Shown: positions 25,380-34,340, counted from the first letter of the stretch. The stretch: 64,000 bases of DNA from JAVVHH01 sp965276815 (GCA_965276815.1 CBDIBE010000010.1:434001-498000); one strand, 5' to 3'. Translations and numbers: made by a program. Notes: generated by a model from the sequence alone, not told the origin.

Positions 25380-26288
25380 GTGGGCAAAAAGCTCGTAATC
25401 CTTGCCGCGGTGAATGGCGGCGCGCAGCGTGACCGGGACGGCGCCAAGGTGCCGATCAGCCCGGCAGAGATCGCCGAAGCGGCGCACGAGTGTTACAAGG
25501 CCGGCGCGGCCGTGGTCCACGTCCATGCCCGCGGCCTCGACGGCTTGCCGACGACTGACATCGCCGTGTTCAGCGAGATTGTCAGCCGCATCCGCGACAA
25601 GTGCGACATCCTGATCCAGACCACCAACGGCTTCGGCGTTCGCCGCGATCCGCAAACGGGCGAATATCTCTGGCCGAAAGATTCCGAGCGGCTGGCACTG
25701 CATCACCTGGAACCGCGGCAGGATCTGTTCTCGATCGCGGCGGGATCCTGGGACTTCCATCATCCCGAAGGCGGCTATCCCGGTACCGTCGCGTACGTAA
25801 ACTCCGAGCATCTGCTGCAGGAGAACATCAGTGCAGTGCTGGCGCGGGGCGGGTCACTCGAGTTCGAGATCACCGAGGTCAGCCAGATCCACAAACTGAA
25901 CCGTTATGCCGAGGAGGGCGTGTTCGATCGCAACACGCGCAATCTTTGGCTCGATTTCTGCCTGGGTTTCGGCGCGATGGTGCCGACCGTGCGCACGCTC
26001 GCCCTGGCGATGGAGGATGGGCAACGGCTTTTTCCGCATTGGCGGACCGAGGTCCTGGCCACCGGCCGCGACCAGTTTCCGATGAATACGGTGGGCGTCC
26101 TGATGGGCTGCGACATCGTCCGCGTCGGTTTCGAGGACAATATTTACCTGCCGGGTGGCCAGCCGGCGCAGCGGAACCATCAGCTCGTCGGCGCCATGGT
26201 GAAAATCGGACAGACGTTCGGACGCGAACCCGCAACCGTCGGTGAGGCGCGCGATATCTTCGCGATCGGCGGCAATAGTCCGGGCTAG
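25380..26288 (+). CDS. beta-keto acid cleavage enzyme (BKACE, DUF849 family)
   Basis: A 302-residue TIM-barrel enzyme of the family typified by Kce (3-keto-5-aminohexanoate cleavage). The zinc histidines are in VVHVHAR (residues 47 and 49), and MNTVGVLMGCDIVRVGFEDN near 240 is the conserved late strand. Members condense a beta-keto acid with acetyl-CoA to give acetoacetate plus a new CoA ester. GTG is the start, with AGAGGGAGA upstream. It is in the same direction as ku after an 84-base gap and convergent with the C45 hydrolase gene. Substrate specificity varies widely in the family and cannot be set here. Confidence 0.9.
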   Translation: MGKKLVILAAVNGGAQRDRDGAKVPISPAEIAEAAHECYKAGAAVVHVHARGLDGLPTTDIAVFSEIVSRIRDKCDILIQTTNGFGVRRDPQTGEYLWPKDSERLALHHLEPRQDLFSIAAGSWDFHHPEGGYPGTVAYVNSEHLLQENISAVLARGGSLEFEITEVSQIHKLNRYAEEGVFDRNTRNLWLDFCLGFGAMVPTVRTLALAMEDGQRLFPHWRTEVLATGRDQFPMNTVGVLMGCDIVRVGFEDNIYLPGGQPAQRNHQLVGAMVKIGQTFGREPATVGEARDIFAIGGNSPG

Positions 26289-26293
26289 CCCGG

Positions 26294-27427
26294 CTACTCC
26301 GCCGCTTGGCGTAGTGCGGTCCCGTCCATCGGCAGCGTGTAGGTGGTGAACTGCGCGCCGTGCGCCGGCAGGGGCGCGAGATCCATCACCCCGAGTTCTG
26401 GCTGCATCACCAAAGTCGCGACCGTGGCCGACAGATTGTCGTCCGTGTTGCGGCGGACCGGGCGGCAGACCGAGAACGGGGTCTGGAAATCATCCGCCAG
26501 CGCTGTCTTCACATCGTCCGGCGTGACCCGGCCGAGATGCGGCAGCATCAGCTCGCGCACCCGCATATCCCGGTACAGCGTGTCGCCGTAATCGCCGATC
26601 CCAAGATCCTTCAACTTAGAGAGGGCTACTGGGCTGACGAAATGATTGGCATGGATCAGCAGCCCGTCCTGCGGATGCAGCTGAAACGTCTCATCCGGCG
26701 CGCATTCGAAGTTGATGCAAACGCCCGCGAAATGGCTGAGCATCATGTTGTTGGCGGCCGATTTCGGGGTGGCGTAGACCGCCTTCATCGCCGCCGCGAG
26801 GTACGATTGTTGCAGCGCCTTGCGACGGATCAGCGCCAGCGGCACGCCCAGCGTCCGGTAGTCGCGGTCCGATTGCAGGTAGTTCGCCGTCATGGCGATC
26901 CCGGCCGAGTTGAAGCCGGACCGCGCCAGCCCGCCCGCCTCGGTGAAGGTCAGGATGTCCGGCCCGTCCTCGCGCCGTATGCGCAGCACCACGGCCGTCT
27001 CGGCGCATTCCGCCTTCCAATCCCAGTTCTGCGCATGGATCAGCCGCCCCGACGCCGTCGCACGTGGCATGACCGCGACCGCCGTACAACCATCGTGCAC
27101 GACCAGCGAGGCGCGCAGGTCCGGGCGCTGCGCCAGCTTGAGGATCTCGGTGCGCGCGTTGAGTAGCACGATGTCCTCGAACGGCACCTCGGCGCCGGCG
27201 GCAATTCCCTTGAACTCCTCAATGTAATCTTCATCAAACCTGGCGATGATCGGCAGGTAGCTCCGCACCAGCGCCGCTACCCCCGCCGGCTCGAGCCCGA
27301 GGCGCGCGAGCTGGGCGCCATAGTGTTGGATGCCTTTGCGCACCCGGCTGGCCGCCTGCGCCCCGTATTGCCGCCCCCGCTCGAAAGGCGCGCCCGAGAC
27401 ATCGATCAGCGGAAAAGCTTCGGTCAT
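26294..27427 (-). CDS. C45-family autoproteolytic acyltransferase/hydrolase
   Basis: A 377-residue protein of the acyl-CoA:6-aminopenicillanic-acid acyltransferase type. The self-processing Gly-Cys pair is in VVHDGCTAVAV (C114); after cleavage the Cys becomes the N-terminal nucleophile. LIHAQNWDWKAECAETAV and GLARSGFNSAGIAMTANYL match the beta-subunit core, and N337 lies in a conserved NTDDNLSATVATLVM segment. Bacterial members are mostly unassigned amidases acting on N-acyl compounds. The start MTEAFPLIDVSG is chosen over a longer frame with no family resemblance. It diverges from fumC over 103 bases and is convergent with the BKACE gene. Confidence 0.88.
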   Translation of the reverse strand: MTEAFPLIDVSGAPFERGRQYGAQAASRVRKGIQHYGAQLARLGLEPAGVAALVRSYLPIIARFDEDYIEEFKGIAAGAEVPFEDIVLLNARTEILKLAQRPDLRASLVVHDGCTAVAVMPRATASGRLIHAQNWDWKAECAETAVVLRIRREDGPDILTFTEAGGLARSGFNSAGIAMTANYLQSDRDYRTLGVPLALIRRKALQQSYLAAAMKAVYATPKSAANNMMLSHFAGVCINFECAPDETFQLHPQDGLLIHANHFVSPVALSKLKDLGIGDYGDTLYRDMRVRELMLPHLGRVTPDDVKTALADDFQTPFSVCRPVRRNTDDNLSATVATLVMQPELGVMDLAPLPAHGAQFTTYTLPMDGTALRQAAE

Positions 27428-27530
27428 GCCAAATACTTTGTCCCGCGGCCCAGCCCATGTCCAGCGATCGCGGCGCGTTGAGGCCGATGCCGGAAAGCGC
27501 GTAATAGGGCACCTAGGACCGGAGGCGAGA

Positions 27531-28979
27531 ATGGCGGACGACATGCATGTCTTGCGGGACATCCCGATCGGCACGGGACAAACCGGCACGCGCATCGAGA
27601 CGGACTCGATGGGGCCGATCGAGGTTCCCGCCGGGCATTACTGGGGCGCGCAGACCGAGCGCAGCCTCCTGCACTTCTCCATCGGTGACGACCGTATGCC
27701 GCGCGGCATCCCGTATGCGTTCGGCTACGTGAAGAAGGCGGCGGCCGAGGTGAACGCCGCCGCCGGGCGGCTGCCGGATTGGAAAGCGGCCGCGATCGTG
27801 CGGGCCGCTGATGAGGTGATCGCCGGCGCGCTGGATAGCGAGTTCCCGCTCTATGTCTGGCAGACCGGGTCCGGCACGCAGACCAACATGAACGCCAACG
27901 AGGTGATCGCGAACCGCGCCAGCCAGCTCTTGGGCGGCGAGATCGGCATGCAGCGGCTGATCCACCCCAACGACGACGTGAACATGGCGCAGTCCTCGAA
28001 CGACACCTTCCCGACCGCGATGCACGTCGCCGCCGTGCTGGAGGTGCGCACGCGCTTGCTCGGCCGGCTCGAGGCGCTGGCGGGCGCGATCGAGAGCAAG
28101 GCGCGGCAATGGGCCGAGGTGGTCAAGATCGGCCGCACGCATCTGCAGGACGCGGTGCCGCTGACCGTCGGCCAGGAATGGTCGGCCTGGGCGCGGCAAT
28201 TGCGGGACGCGACCGCCGGGGTGGAGCGCACGCTCGACGGGCTGCTCGAGCTGGCGGCGGGGGGAACGGCGGTGGGGACGGGGCTGAATGCGCCACCGGG
28301 CTTCGCCGAGGCGATCGCCGCCAAGATCGCCGAGCTGACCGCGCAGCCCTTCCGCACCGCGCCCAATAAATTCGCAGCACTTGGCGGGCTCGAGGCGATG
28401 GTGGCGGCGATGGCCGGGTTGCGCGGCGTCGCCGTGGTGCTGCTCAAGGTCGCCAACGATGTGCGCTGGCTCGCCTCCGGCCCGCGCTGCGGCTTGGGCG
28501 AGCTGAGCCTGCCCGAGAACGAGCCGGGCTCCTCGATCATGCCCGGCAAGGTCAACCCGACGCAGTGCGAGGCGATGGTCATGGTCTGCACCCAGGTTCT
28601 GGGCGAGGACGCCGCGGTCGCCTTCGCCGGCAGCCAAGGTCAGCTCAACCTCAACGTCATGCGCCCGGTCATCATCATGAATTTCCTGCACTCCGCCCGC
28701 ATCCTCGGCGACGCCAGCGACACGTTCCGGCGCTACACGATCGAAGGCACCGAGCTGAACCGCGAGCGCATCGCCGAATTGCTGAACCGGTCGCTGATGC
28801 TGGTCACGGCGCTGAACCCGGTGGTGGGCTATGAGAAGGCGGCCAAGATCGCCCACAAAGCGCATGTCGAGGGATCGACGCTGCGCGAGGCGGCCCTGGC
28901 CAGCGGCTGGATTTCTGCAACTGATTTCGACCGCGTGGTGCGTCCGGAGACAATGGTGGGCGAGATGCCGCCGCTATGA
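27531..28979 (+). CDS. fumC: class II fumarate hydratase
   Basis: A 482-residue enzyme of the fumarase/aspartase superfamily, converting fumarate and malate. Signatures are the opening RIETDSMGPIEVPAGHYWGAQT, WQTGSGTQTNMNANEVIANR, HPNDDVNMAQSSNDTFPTA, the catalytic His in IGRTHLQDAVPLT, and the flexible loop GSSIMPGKVNPTQCE, where the serine base lies. A GGAGG site precedes the ATG. Unusually for a citric-acid-cycle gene, it overlaps an enolase-superfamily dehydratase gene by four bases and so lies in a sugar-acid-type operon. It may be a second fumarase, or act on a substituted fumarate. Confidence 0.93.
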   Translation: MADDMHVLRDIPIGTGQTGTRIETDSMGPIEVPAGHYWGAQTERSLLHFSIGDDRMPRGIPYAFGYVKKAAAEVNAAAGRLPDWKAAAIVRAADEVIAGALDSEFPLYVWQTGSGTQTNMNANEVIANRASQLLGGEIGMQRLIHPNDDVNMAQSSNDTFPTAMHVAAVLEVRTRLLGRLEALAGAIESKARQWAEVVKIGRTHLQDAVPLTVGQEWSAWARQLRDATAGVERTLDGLLELAAGGTAVGTGLNAPPGFAEAIAAKIAELTAQPFRTAPNKFAALGGLEAMVAAMAGLRGVAVVLLKVANDVRWLASGPRCGLGELSLPENEPGSSIMPGKVNPTQCEAMVMVCTQVLGEDAAVAFAGSQGQLNLNVMRPVIIMNFLHSARILGDASDTFRRYTIEGTELNRERIAELLNRSLMLVTALNPVVGYEKAAKIAHKAHVEGSTLREAALASGWISATDFDRVVRPETMVGEMPPL

Positions 28980-30175
28980 AGATCACCGCCATCGAGACGT
29001 TGCGGACTGAAGAGTTCGCCAATGTGCTCTGGGTCCGCGTCCACACCAATGCGGGCGTGATCGGCCTTGGCGAGACCTTCTACGGCGCCGGCGCGGTCGA
29101 GGCGCACATCCACGACACGTTGTCCGGCCGCCTGCTGGGCCGCAATCCGCTGCACATCGAGGCGCTGCACCGCGAGATGCTGAACCTGCCGATGGCGCAG
29201 TCCAGCACCGGGGTCGAATACCGCGCGGCCTCGGCGATCGACATCGCGCTGTGGGATGCATTCGGCAAAGTTTGCGGCCAGCCGGTGCATCAGATGCTGG
29301 GCGGCCTGTGCCGCCCGCGGCAGCGCATCTATAATACCTGCGCCGGCTACGCCTACGTGCGCTCGCACAACATCAAGCCGGTCTCGACCTGGAATTTCGA
29401 CGAGAGCGCCGGCCCCTACGAGGATCTGAACGGCTTCATGACCCGTGCGGACGCGGTGGCGGAAAGCCTGCTCGAATCCGGCATCACCGCCATGAAGATC
29501 TGGCCCTTCGACCCGGCCGCCATCGCCAACGACGGCCTCATGATCAGCCGCGCCGAGCTAAAAACCGCCATCGAGCCGTTCGAAAAAATCCGCCGCGCCG
29601 TCGGCGACAAGATCGAGATCATGGTCGAGCTCCACTCGCTGTGGAACCTGCCGATGGCCAAGAAGATCGCCAAATGGCTCGAGCCCTACGACCCGACCTG
29701 GTACGAAGACCCGATCCGCATGAACTCGCCGCAGGCGCTGGCGGAACTCGCCCGCTCCACCCCGGTATGGATCTGTGCCAGCGAGACGCTCGGCAGCCGG
29801 TTTCCCTACAAGGATATGCTGGAGCGGGACGCAATGAGCGTCGTCATGGCCGATCTGTGCTGGACCGGCGGCCTGACCGAGGGGCGCAAGATCGCCGCCA
29901 TGGCCGACACCTACCACCGCCCTTTCGCGCCGCATGACTGCGTCGGCCCGGTCGGCTTCATCGCCGGCATCCACGCCTCGTTCAGCCAGCCCAACACCTT
30001 GATCCAGGAAAGCGTCCGCGCCTTCTACACCGGATGGTATAAAGAATTGGTTACCACAATGCCGGTGATCGAGGGCGGCCACGTGCTTCCGATGGAGGGA
30101 CCCGGGCTTGGCACCGAGTTGCTGCCGTCCGTGTTCGAGCGGTCCGACCTTCGCGTGCGCCGGTCCGAAGCCTAG
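28976..30175 (+). CDS. enolase-superfamily sugar-acid dehydratase/racemase (mandelate racemase-like)
   Basis: A 399-residue enolase superfamily member. The capping domain opens MKITAIETLRTEEFANVLWV. Metal ligands are the acidic residues in EIMVELHSLW, WYEDPIR and CASETLGSR, near residues 218, 243 and 272; a late catalytic His is in FAPHDCVGPV. Family members abstract the proton alpha to a carboxylate, dehydrating or racemising sugar acids. It overlaps fumC (ATGA) and is followed after 12 bases by an L-idonate dehydrogenase-like gene. The set suggests a pathway for a hexonate or similar polyhydroxy acid. The exact substrate is unknown. Confidence 0.88.
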   Translation: MKITAIETLRTEEFANVLWVRVHTNAGVIGLGETFYGAGAVEAHIHDTLSGRLLGRNPLHIEALHREMLNLPMAQSSTGVEYRAASAIDIALWDAFGKVCGQPVHQMLGGLCRPRQRIYNTCAGYAYVRSHNIKPVSTWNFDESAGPYEDLNGFMTRADAVAESLLESGITAMKIWPFDPAAIANDGLMISRAELKTAIEPFEKIRRAVGDKIEIMVELHSLWNLPMAKKIAKWLEPYDPTWYEDPIRMNSPQALAELARSTPVWICASETLGSRFPYKDMLERDAMSVVMADLCWTGGLTEGRKIAAMADTYHRPFAPHDCVGPVGFIAGIHASFSQPNTLIQESVRAFYTGWYKELVTTMPVIEGGHVLPMEGPGLGTELLPSVFERSDLRVRRSEA

Positions 30176-30187
30176 GGGGAAAACGCC

Positions 30188-31219
30188 ATGAAGGCCGCCG
30201 TAATCCATGCCGCACGCGATCTGCGGGTCGAAGAAGCCGCCACGCCCACGCCCGGTCCGCACGAGGTTCTGGTCCGCGTCCGCGCCGGAGGGATCTGCGG
30301 TTCCGACCTGCATTATTACCAAGATGGCGGGTTCGGCGCCGTGCGCATTCGCGAGCCCCTCGTCCCGGGCCATGAGTTGGCCGGCGAAATCGTGCAGGTC
30401 GGTGACGGCGTGACGGGGGTGTGGCCAGGCGACCGGGTCGCGGTCGATCCGAGCCGGCCGTGCGGCCACTGCGTCTACTGTCTCGAGGGCAAGCCGCGGC
30501 ATTGCCTCGACATGCGCTTCTTCGGCAGCGCGATGCGGTTCCCGCACGTCCAGGGCGGGTTTCGCGAGTTGCTGGTTTGCGCCGAGGCGCAGGCGATCGC
30601 GATTCCGGACGGGCTGAGCACCGAGCACGCCGCTTTCGCCGAGCCGCTTTCAGTCTGCTTGCATGCCGCGACGCAGGCGGGACCCTTGCTTGGCCGCCGG
30701 GTCTTGGTGACCGGCACCGGGCCGATCGGCGCGTTGGCGATCCTGGTCGCCCGGCATGCCGGCGCGCGCGAGGTGGTCACGACCGACCTTGCGGACCCGC
30801 CACTCGCGATAGCCCGCCGGATCGGCGCAGATCAGGCGATCAACGTGCGGAGCGACCCAGCGGCAATGGACCGGTTTACCGCCGATAAGGGCTATTTCGA
30901 CGTCGTATTCGAGGCATCCGGCAGCGGCGCTGCGCTGGCCTCCGCGATCCAGGTTGCGCGACCCGGCGCGGTGATCGTCCAAATCGGCATTGGCGGCGAC
31001 ATAAACTTCCCGATCAACACCCTGGTCGCCAAGGAGATCGACCTGCGCGGCACGTTCCGCGTCGACGCCGAATTCGCCTGGGCCGTCGACTTCCTGGCCT
31101 CCGGTGCGATCGACGTCGCGCCGTTGCTGACAGAGATCATCCCGCTGGACGATGCAGTCCGTGCTTTCGACCTGGCGGCGGACCGGTCCCGCGCCATGAA
31201 GGTCCAGCTCGCTATCTGA
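30188..31219 (+). CDS. zinc-dependent L-idonate 5-dehydrogenase-like enzyme
   Basis: A 343-residue MDR dehydrogenase. The catalytic zinc site is GGICGSDLHYY with PGHELAGE, the structural zinc motif is CGHCVYCLEGKPRHC, and FGSAMRFPHVQGGFRELL is characteristic of L-idonate 5-dehydrogenases. The nucleotide fold GTGPIGALAILVARHAG lies near residue 180. It would interconvert a polyol acid and its keto form with NAD(P). It closes the fumC/enolase-superfamily operon and supports a sugar-acid catabolic role. Related sorbitol or xylitol dehydrogenases are the main alternative. Confidence 0.85.
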   Translation: MKAAVIHAARDLRVEEAATPTPGPHEVLVRVRAGGICGSDLHYYQDGGFGAVRIREPLVPGHELAGEIVQVGDGVTGVWPGDRVAVDPSRPCGHCVYCLEGKPRHCLDMRFFGSAMRFPHVQGGFRELLVCAEAQAIAIPDGLSTEHAAFAEPLSVCLHAATQAGPLLGRRVLVTGTGPIGALAILVARHAGAREVVTTDLADPPLAIARRIGADQAINVRSDPAAMDRFTADKGYFDVVFEASGSGAALASAIQVARPGAVIVQIGIGGDINFPINTLVAKEIDLRGTFRVDAEFAWAVDFLASGAIDVAPLLTEIIPLDDAVRAFDLAADRSRAMKVQLAI

Positions 31220-31229
31220 GTCTGCCCGG

Positions 31230-31436
31230 TCAATCCTCGGAGCGGTCCGCTTTATCCTTCAGATTGCGGGCGAGGTCCGTTTCGGTGGTACCGGCGGCGG
31301 GCAGCGCGACATCAGGCGGGGGCGTGAGCGCTCCCCGATCGCGTGTCGCGACGCCCTTGCCAGCCTCGGTCATCGCCTTGGCTTCGATGTCGCCCTCGCC
31401 GTAGGACGGCGCAACCTCGTTTTTCGGATCTGCCAA
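31230..31436 (-). CDS. small hydrophilic hypothetical protein
   Basis: A 68-residue charged protein (MADPKNEVAPSYGEGDIEA at the start, NLKDKADRSED at the end) without a signal peptide or membrane segment. I do not recognise a family. The start is TTG, but GGAGGCGGTGAG lies just before it, supporting translation. It is convergent with the idonate dehydrogenase-like gene (10-base gap) and faces away from the CopD-fusion gene. The composition suggests an intrinsically disordered, perhaps stress-related, small protein. Confidence 0.5.
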   Translation of the reverse strand: MADPKNEVAPSYGEGDIEAKAMTEAGKGVATRDRGALTPPPDVALPAAGTTETDLARNLKDKADRSED

Positions 31437-31546
31437 CTCACCGCCTCCACCGCGTCAACGCGAGCCGACGACGCGGGTTCGCGCACCGGTCTCCCCGTGC
31501 TAGCGATCGCGCCTCGGATCGTCGCGGACTGACCAGGAGACACTTG

Positions 31547-31639
31547 ATGCGAACCGTCGTTCTTGCCGTCGCCCGGCTCGCGCTCGCGATCCGGGCCGAC
31601 AAGACCCAAGGCCCCTTCGGCTTTACGGTGGCACCCTGA
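31547..31639 (+). other. possible 30-codon leader ORF before the CopD fusion gene
   Basis: The 244-base divergent spacer holds a 30-codon reading frame starting MRTVVLAVARLALAIRADK, with AGGAG upstream. It ends in another frame 42 bases before the GTG used for the downstream gene. It looks like the opening of a signal peptide, so it could be a leader peptide, or the true N-terminus separated by a frameshift. Nothing else is seen in this spacer. Confidence 0.25.
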
Positions 31640-31680
31640 ACTGGACAGCCTCGCTGGCCGGTCTCGCCGACGCCCCGCCA

Positions 31681-33471
31681 GTGCTCACCCTGGCCCGCGG
31701 CCTCGCGGATGCAGCCTTGCTCTCCGTGCTGGGCGCGTTGCTCGCCGTAGCGTGGCTGGCGCGCGGGGCCTGGCCGCGCCTGGCGCCGATCGTCTGGGCG
31801 TCGCTGGCCGCCTGCGCGTTGCTGACGCTCGTCTGGGCGGCGCTGGAGGCGGCGTGGCTCGCAGGCACGGCCGAGGCGTTGCCGGTCGTTCTCATGAGCA
31901 CGCTGTTCGGGCATCTCATCTTGGCCCGGCTCGTGTTGCTGGCGCTGACCGTGATCGCCTTCGCTTTGCGCCGCGCTTGGGCGGCGACCGTGCTGGCGGC
32001 CCTGATGGTGGCGTTGCTTGCTGGGCATGGCCATGCGTGGGCGATGTATGGCGGCCCGAATTGGCTGCTCGTCTCCGAAGTGCTGCACCTGCTGGCCGGC
32101 GGCGCTTGGCTCGGCGGCCTGCTGCCGTTGCTGGTGCTGGTCCGCACGACTCCTCCGGGCGAGGCGGCGCTGCTTTCCGCGCGGTTCTCTCGGCTGGCCA
32201 CGGCGTGCGTCCTGATCCTGGCGGGAACGGCGCTCTGGCAGGGTGACATCCTGATCGTGTCAGTCGCCGGGCTGTTGGGGACCAGCTACGGCCTTGTTGC
32301 CCTGCTCAAGCTCGCGTTGTTCCTGGTCCTGCTCGGCTTTGCCTTCCGCAACCGGTTCCGGCTGACGCCTGCTTTGGCCGGGGCCGCCGGCATCTCGGCG
32401 AATCGGAGCTTGGCCCGCAGCATCGCCCAGGAGGCCTGCGTCGGCCTGGTCGTCGTCCTCGCCGCGGGATTGCTGGCCAATTTGGAACCGGCCATGCATT
32501 TGCAACCGGTGTGGCCGTTCCCTTGGCGACCGACGCTGGACACGGTCTCCGAAGACCCGTCTTTCGTCCAGGAAGTCGGCATCACCTCCGGCGTGATCGC
32601 CGTCGCCGTGCTGATGGCGCTGGTGGCCTTCATCTGGCGGTGGCGATTGCGCTGGCTTCTGGCCGGCATCGCCGTCGTCATCGCCTTCATCGAGGCGCCG
32701 CATCTGGATCTGCTTTTTGTCGAAACCTACCCGACCAGTTTCTGGACCTCCCCGACCGGGTTCTCGACGCAATCGATTGCCGACGGGGAGATGCTCTATC
32801 CGCAGAATTGCGCCGTTTGCCATGGCGCACAGAGTCATGGAGACGGCCCCGCGGCCAAACAATCGCCGGTTCCGGCCGCCGACCTCACCGTACAACATCT
32901 CTGGATACATTCGGACGGCGAGCTCTTCTGGTGGGTATCACACGGCATTCCGGCCCCGCGCGGCGGACTTGCCATGCCTGGCTTTGCCGCGGCGCTGAAC
33001 GAGAACCAGCGCTGGGCGCTGATCGACTATATTCGTGCCCATAATGCTGGGCTGGCCTTCGCCGGATCAGGCTCTTGGCCAATCCCGCTCCGGGCGCCTG
33101 GCCTGGCGATCAAATGCGGCGCGGGAGAGCCGCAGACGCTGGCCGGGCTCTCGGGTCACGTGGTCCGGGTGGTGTTCGGGCCGGCGATCTCGGTTCCGGA
33201 CGCGGTCACGGTCGTGATCACCTCCGGCCAGGGCGCTCGACCTGAAGCAGGCCTATGCTTTGCCGACGATACTTCCGCCCGCCCGGCCTATGCCGTGGTG
33301 ACCGGAATCGCCCCGGCGCAGCTCGACGGCACGCAGATCCTGATCGATCCGCAGGGATATCTGCGAGAGGTGCATCCAGCCGGCTGGGACGCCATCGCCG
33401 CTTCCGCCCAGGAGATCCGGACCCATAAGCTCACCGCGGCGTCGACGAGCAAGATGGACATGCCAATGTGA
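31681..33471 (+). CDS. CopD-like membrane protein fused to cytochrome c domain
   Basis: A 596-residue three-part protein. Residues 1 to about 290 form a polytopic CopD-like region of roughly eight membrane segments with LLAGHGHAWAMYGGPNW and SEVLHLLAGGAWLGGLLPLL, typical of copper resistance protein D. A further pair of membrane segments follows. A periplasmic c-type cytochrome has its haem site CAVCH at residues 377-381 and a probable Met ligand in GLAMPGF. The last 130 residues are an unassigned soluble domain ending in Met/Lys-rich sequence. It probably works in copper handling or periplasmic electron transfer. The GTG start lacks a good ribosome site; a CTG at 31636 is in frame. Confidence 0.82.
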   Translation: MLTLARGLADAALLSVLGALLAVAWLARGAWPRLAPIVWASLAACALLTLVWAALEAAWLAGTAEALPVVLMSTLFGHLILARLVLLALTVIAFALRRAWAATVLAALMVALLAGHGHAWAMYGGPNWLLVSEVLHLLAGGAWLGGLLPLLVLVRTTPPGEAALLSARFSRLATACVLILAGTALWQGDILIVSVAGLLGTSYGLVALLKLALFLVLLGFAFRNRFRLTPALAGAAGISANRSLARSIAQEACVGLVVVLAAGLLANLEPAMHLQPVWPFPWRPTLDTVSEDPSFVQEVGITSGVIAVAVLMALVAFIWRWRLRWLLAGIAVVIAFIEAPHLDLLFVETYPTSFWTSPTGFSTQSIADGEMLYPQNCAVCHGAQSHGDGPAAKQSPVPAADLTVQHLWIHSDGELFWWVSHGIPAPRGGLAMPGFAAALNENQRWALIDYIRAHNAGLAFAGSGSWPIPLRAPGLAIKCGAGEPQTLAGLSGHVVRVVFGPAISVPDAVTVVITSGQGARPEAGLCFADDTSARPAYAVVTGIAPAQLDGTQILIDPQGYLREVHPAGWDAIAASAQEIRTHKLTAASTSKMDMPM

Positions 33472-33533
33472 CTCACGCCCGCAGCCGGTCTGGCATGGCT
33501 GGGCAATCGCGCGCATCCACCACGGCCATGACG

Positions 33534-34340
33534 TTAGGGGGTGGTTGACACGCGAAGGCCATTTCCGTCGCGCGCATTGGCTTCGAGCGCGTCGTGCGCC
33601 CAGGGGCGGATGAAGCTGGCGGGGGGCAGGATGATCCAGCCGTCGGTCTCGTCGCCGACGGCGGTGAAGTTGGAGGCGGCGACTGCGAGGGCGGTGAGGG
33701 CGCAGATGAGGGCGGCCCGGTCATCGTGGTTGGTGATGTTGGCGAGCGGATCGCGGAGTGTGCGGGAAGGCAGGAGGTGGGCGATGAGGCGCTCTAGCGT
33801 GCCGTCGGCGAGCAGGTGCTGGAAGAATATGTCGGATCGGTCGCCACGGCGCGCGGTGAGCTTGGTTGGGTGTTCGAGCATCAGGCCGAGGAAGCTGCTC
33901 GGAAAGGCCTCGTAGAGGGCGAGATCGCCGATGCGGACGGTGTGGCGGGCGGGCTGCACGGCGCAGTTTTGGCAGACGATCCTGGCACAGTCGTTCGCCG
34001 CTGCGTTGAGTGCTGTGCCGACGGGTGCGTTCGATTGGCCGGGCTTGCCGATCAGCTTGGTGAGCCGCCGGGTCAGCATCCGCTCCGCGGCGCGATATCG
34101 GCCGATGACATCCAGCTCCCGACGGAGAGGCCCGTCGAACGCGGCGGCTTCGAGCCTGGCTGACCCGGCCACCGCCAAGATCGTGGCCTCCCGTTCGGCG
34201 GGCAGCGCACGGAAACGGCGGATCGTCCAGCTAATCTGCCTCGCGTGCCAATCCAAGCGGCAGACGGCACTTGACCGTCGTGCCGGCGAGAAGCCGACAT
34301 CGATCCCAAGGACGGAGCCGGCGTCAGGAGAGGCTGACAG
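33534..34340 (-). CDS. DUF429-like protein (RNase H-like fold)
   Basis: About 268 residues resembling DUF429 proteins, which have a predicted RNase H-like nuclease fold. Supporting parts are VLGIDVGFSPARRSS at the start, AAAFDGPL near residue 70, YEAFPSSFLGLML near 160, and NHDDRAALICALTALAVAAS with DGWIILPP near the end. No ATG, GTG or TTG lies between the upstream gene's stop and the first conserved strand; a CTG at 34340, overlapping that gene by 17 bases, is the best start. Longer ATG starts give only Pro/Ser/Thr-rich shadow sequence. Function in this operon is unknown. Confidence 0.6.
   Translation of the reverse strand: MSASPDAGSVLGIDVGFSPARRSSAVCRLDWHARQISWTIRRFRALPAEREATILAVAGSARLEAAAFDGPLRRELDVIGRYRAAERMLTRRLTKLIGKPGQSNAPVGTALNAAANDCARIVCQNCAVQPARHTVRIGDLALYEAFPSSFLGLMLEHPTKLTARRGDRSDIFFQHLLADGTLERLIAHLLPSRTLRDPLANITNHDDRAALICALTALAVAASNFTAVGDETDGWIILPPASFIRPWAHDALEANARDGNGLRVSTTP

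Noticed and set aside
31437..34000. Replication origin at the change in strand composition
   Set aside because: No dnaA, parAB or rep genes, no AT-rich region and no clustered DnaA boxes are visible; the skew change alone is insufficient.
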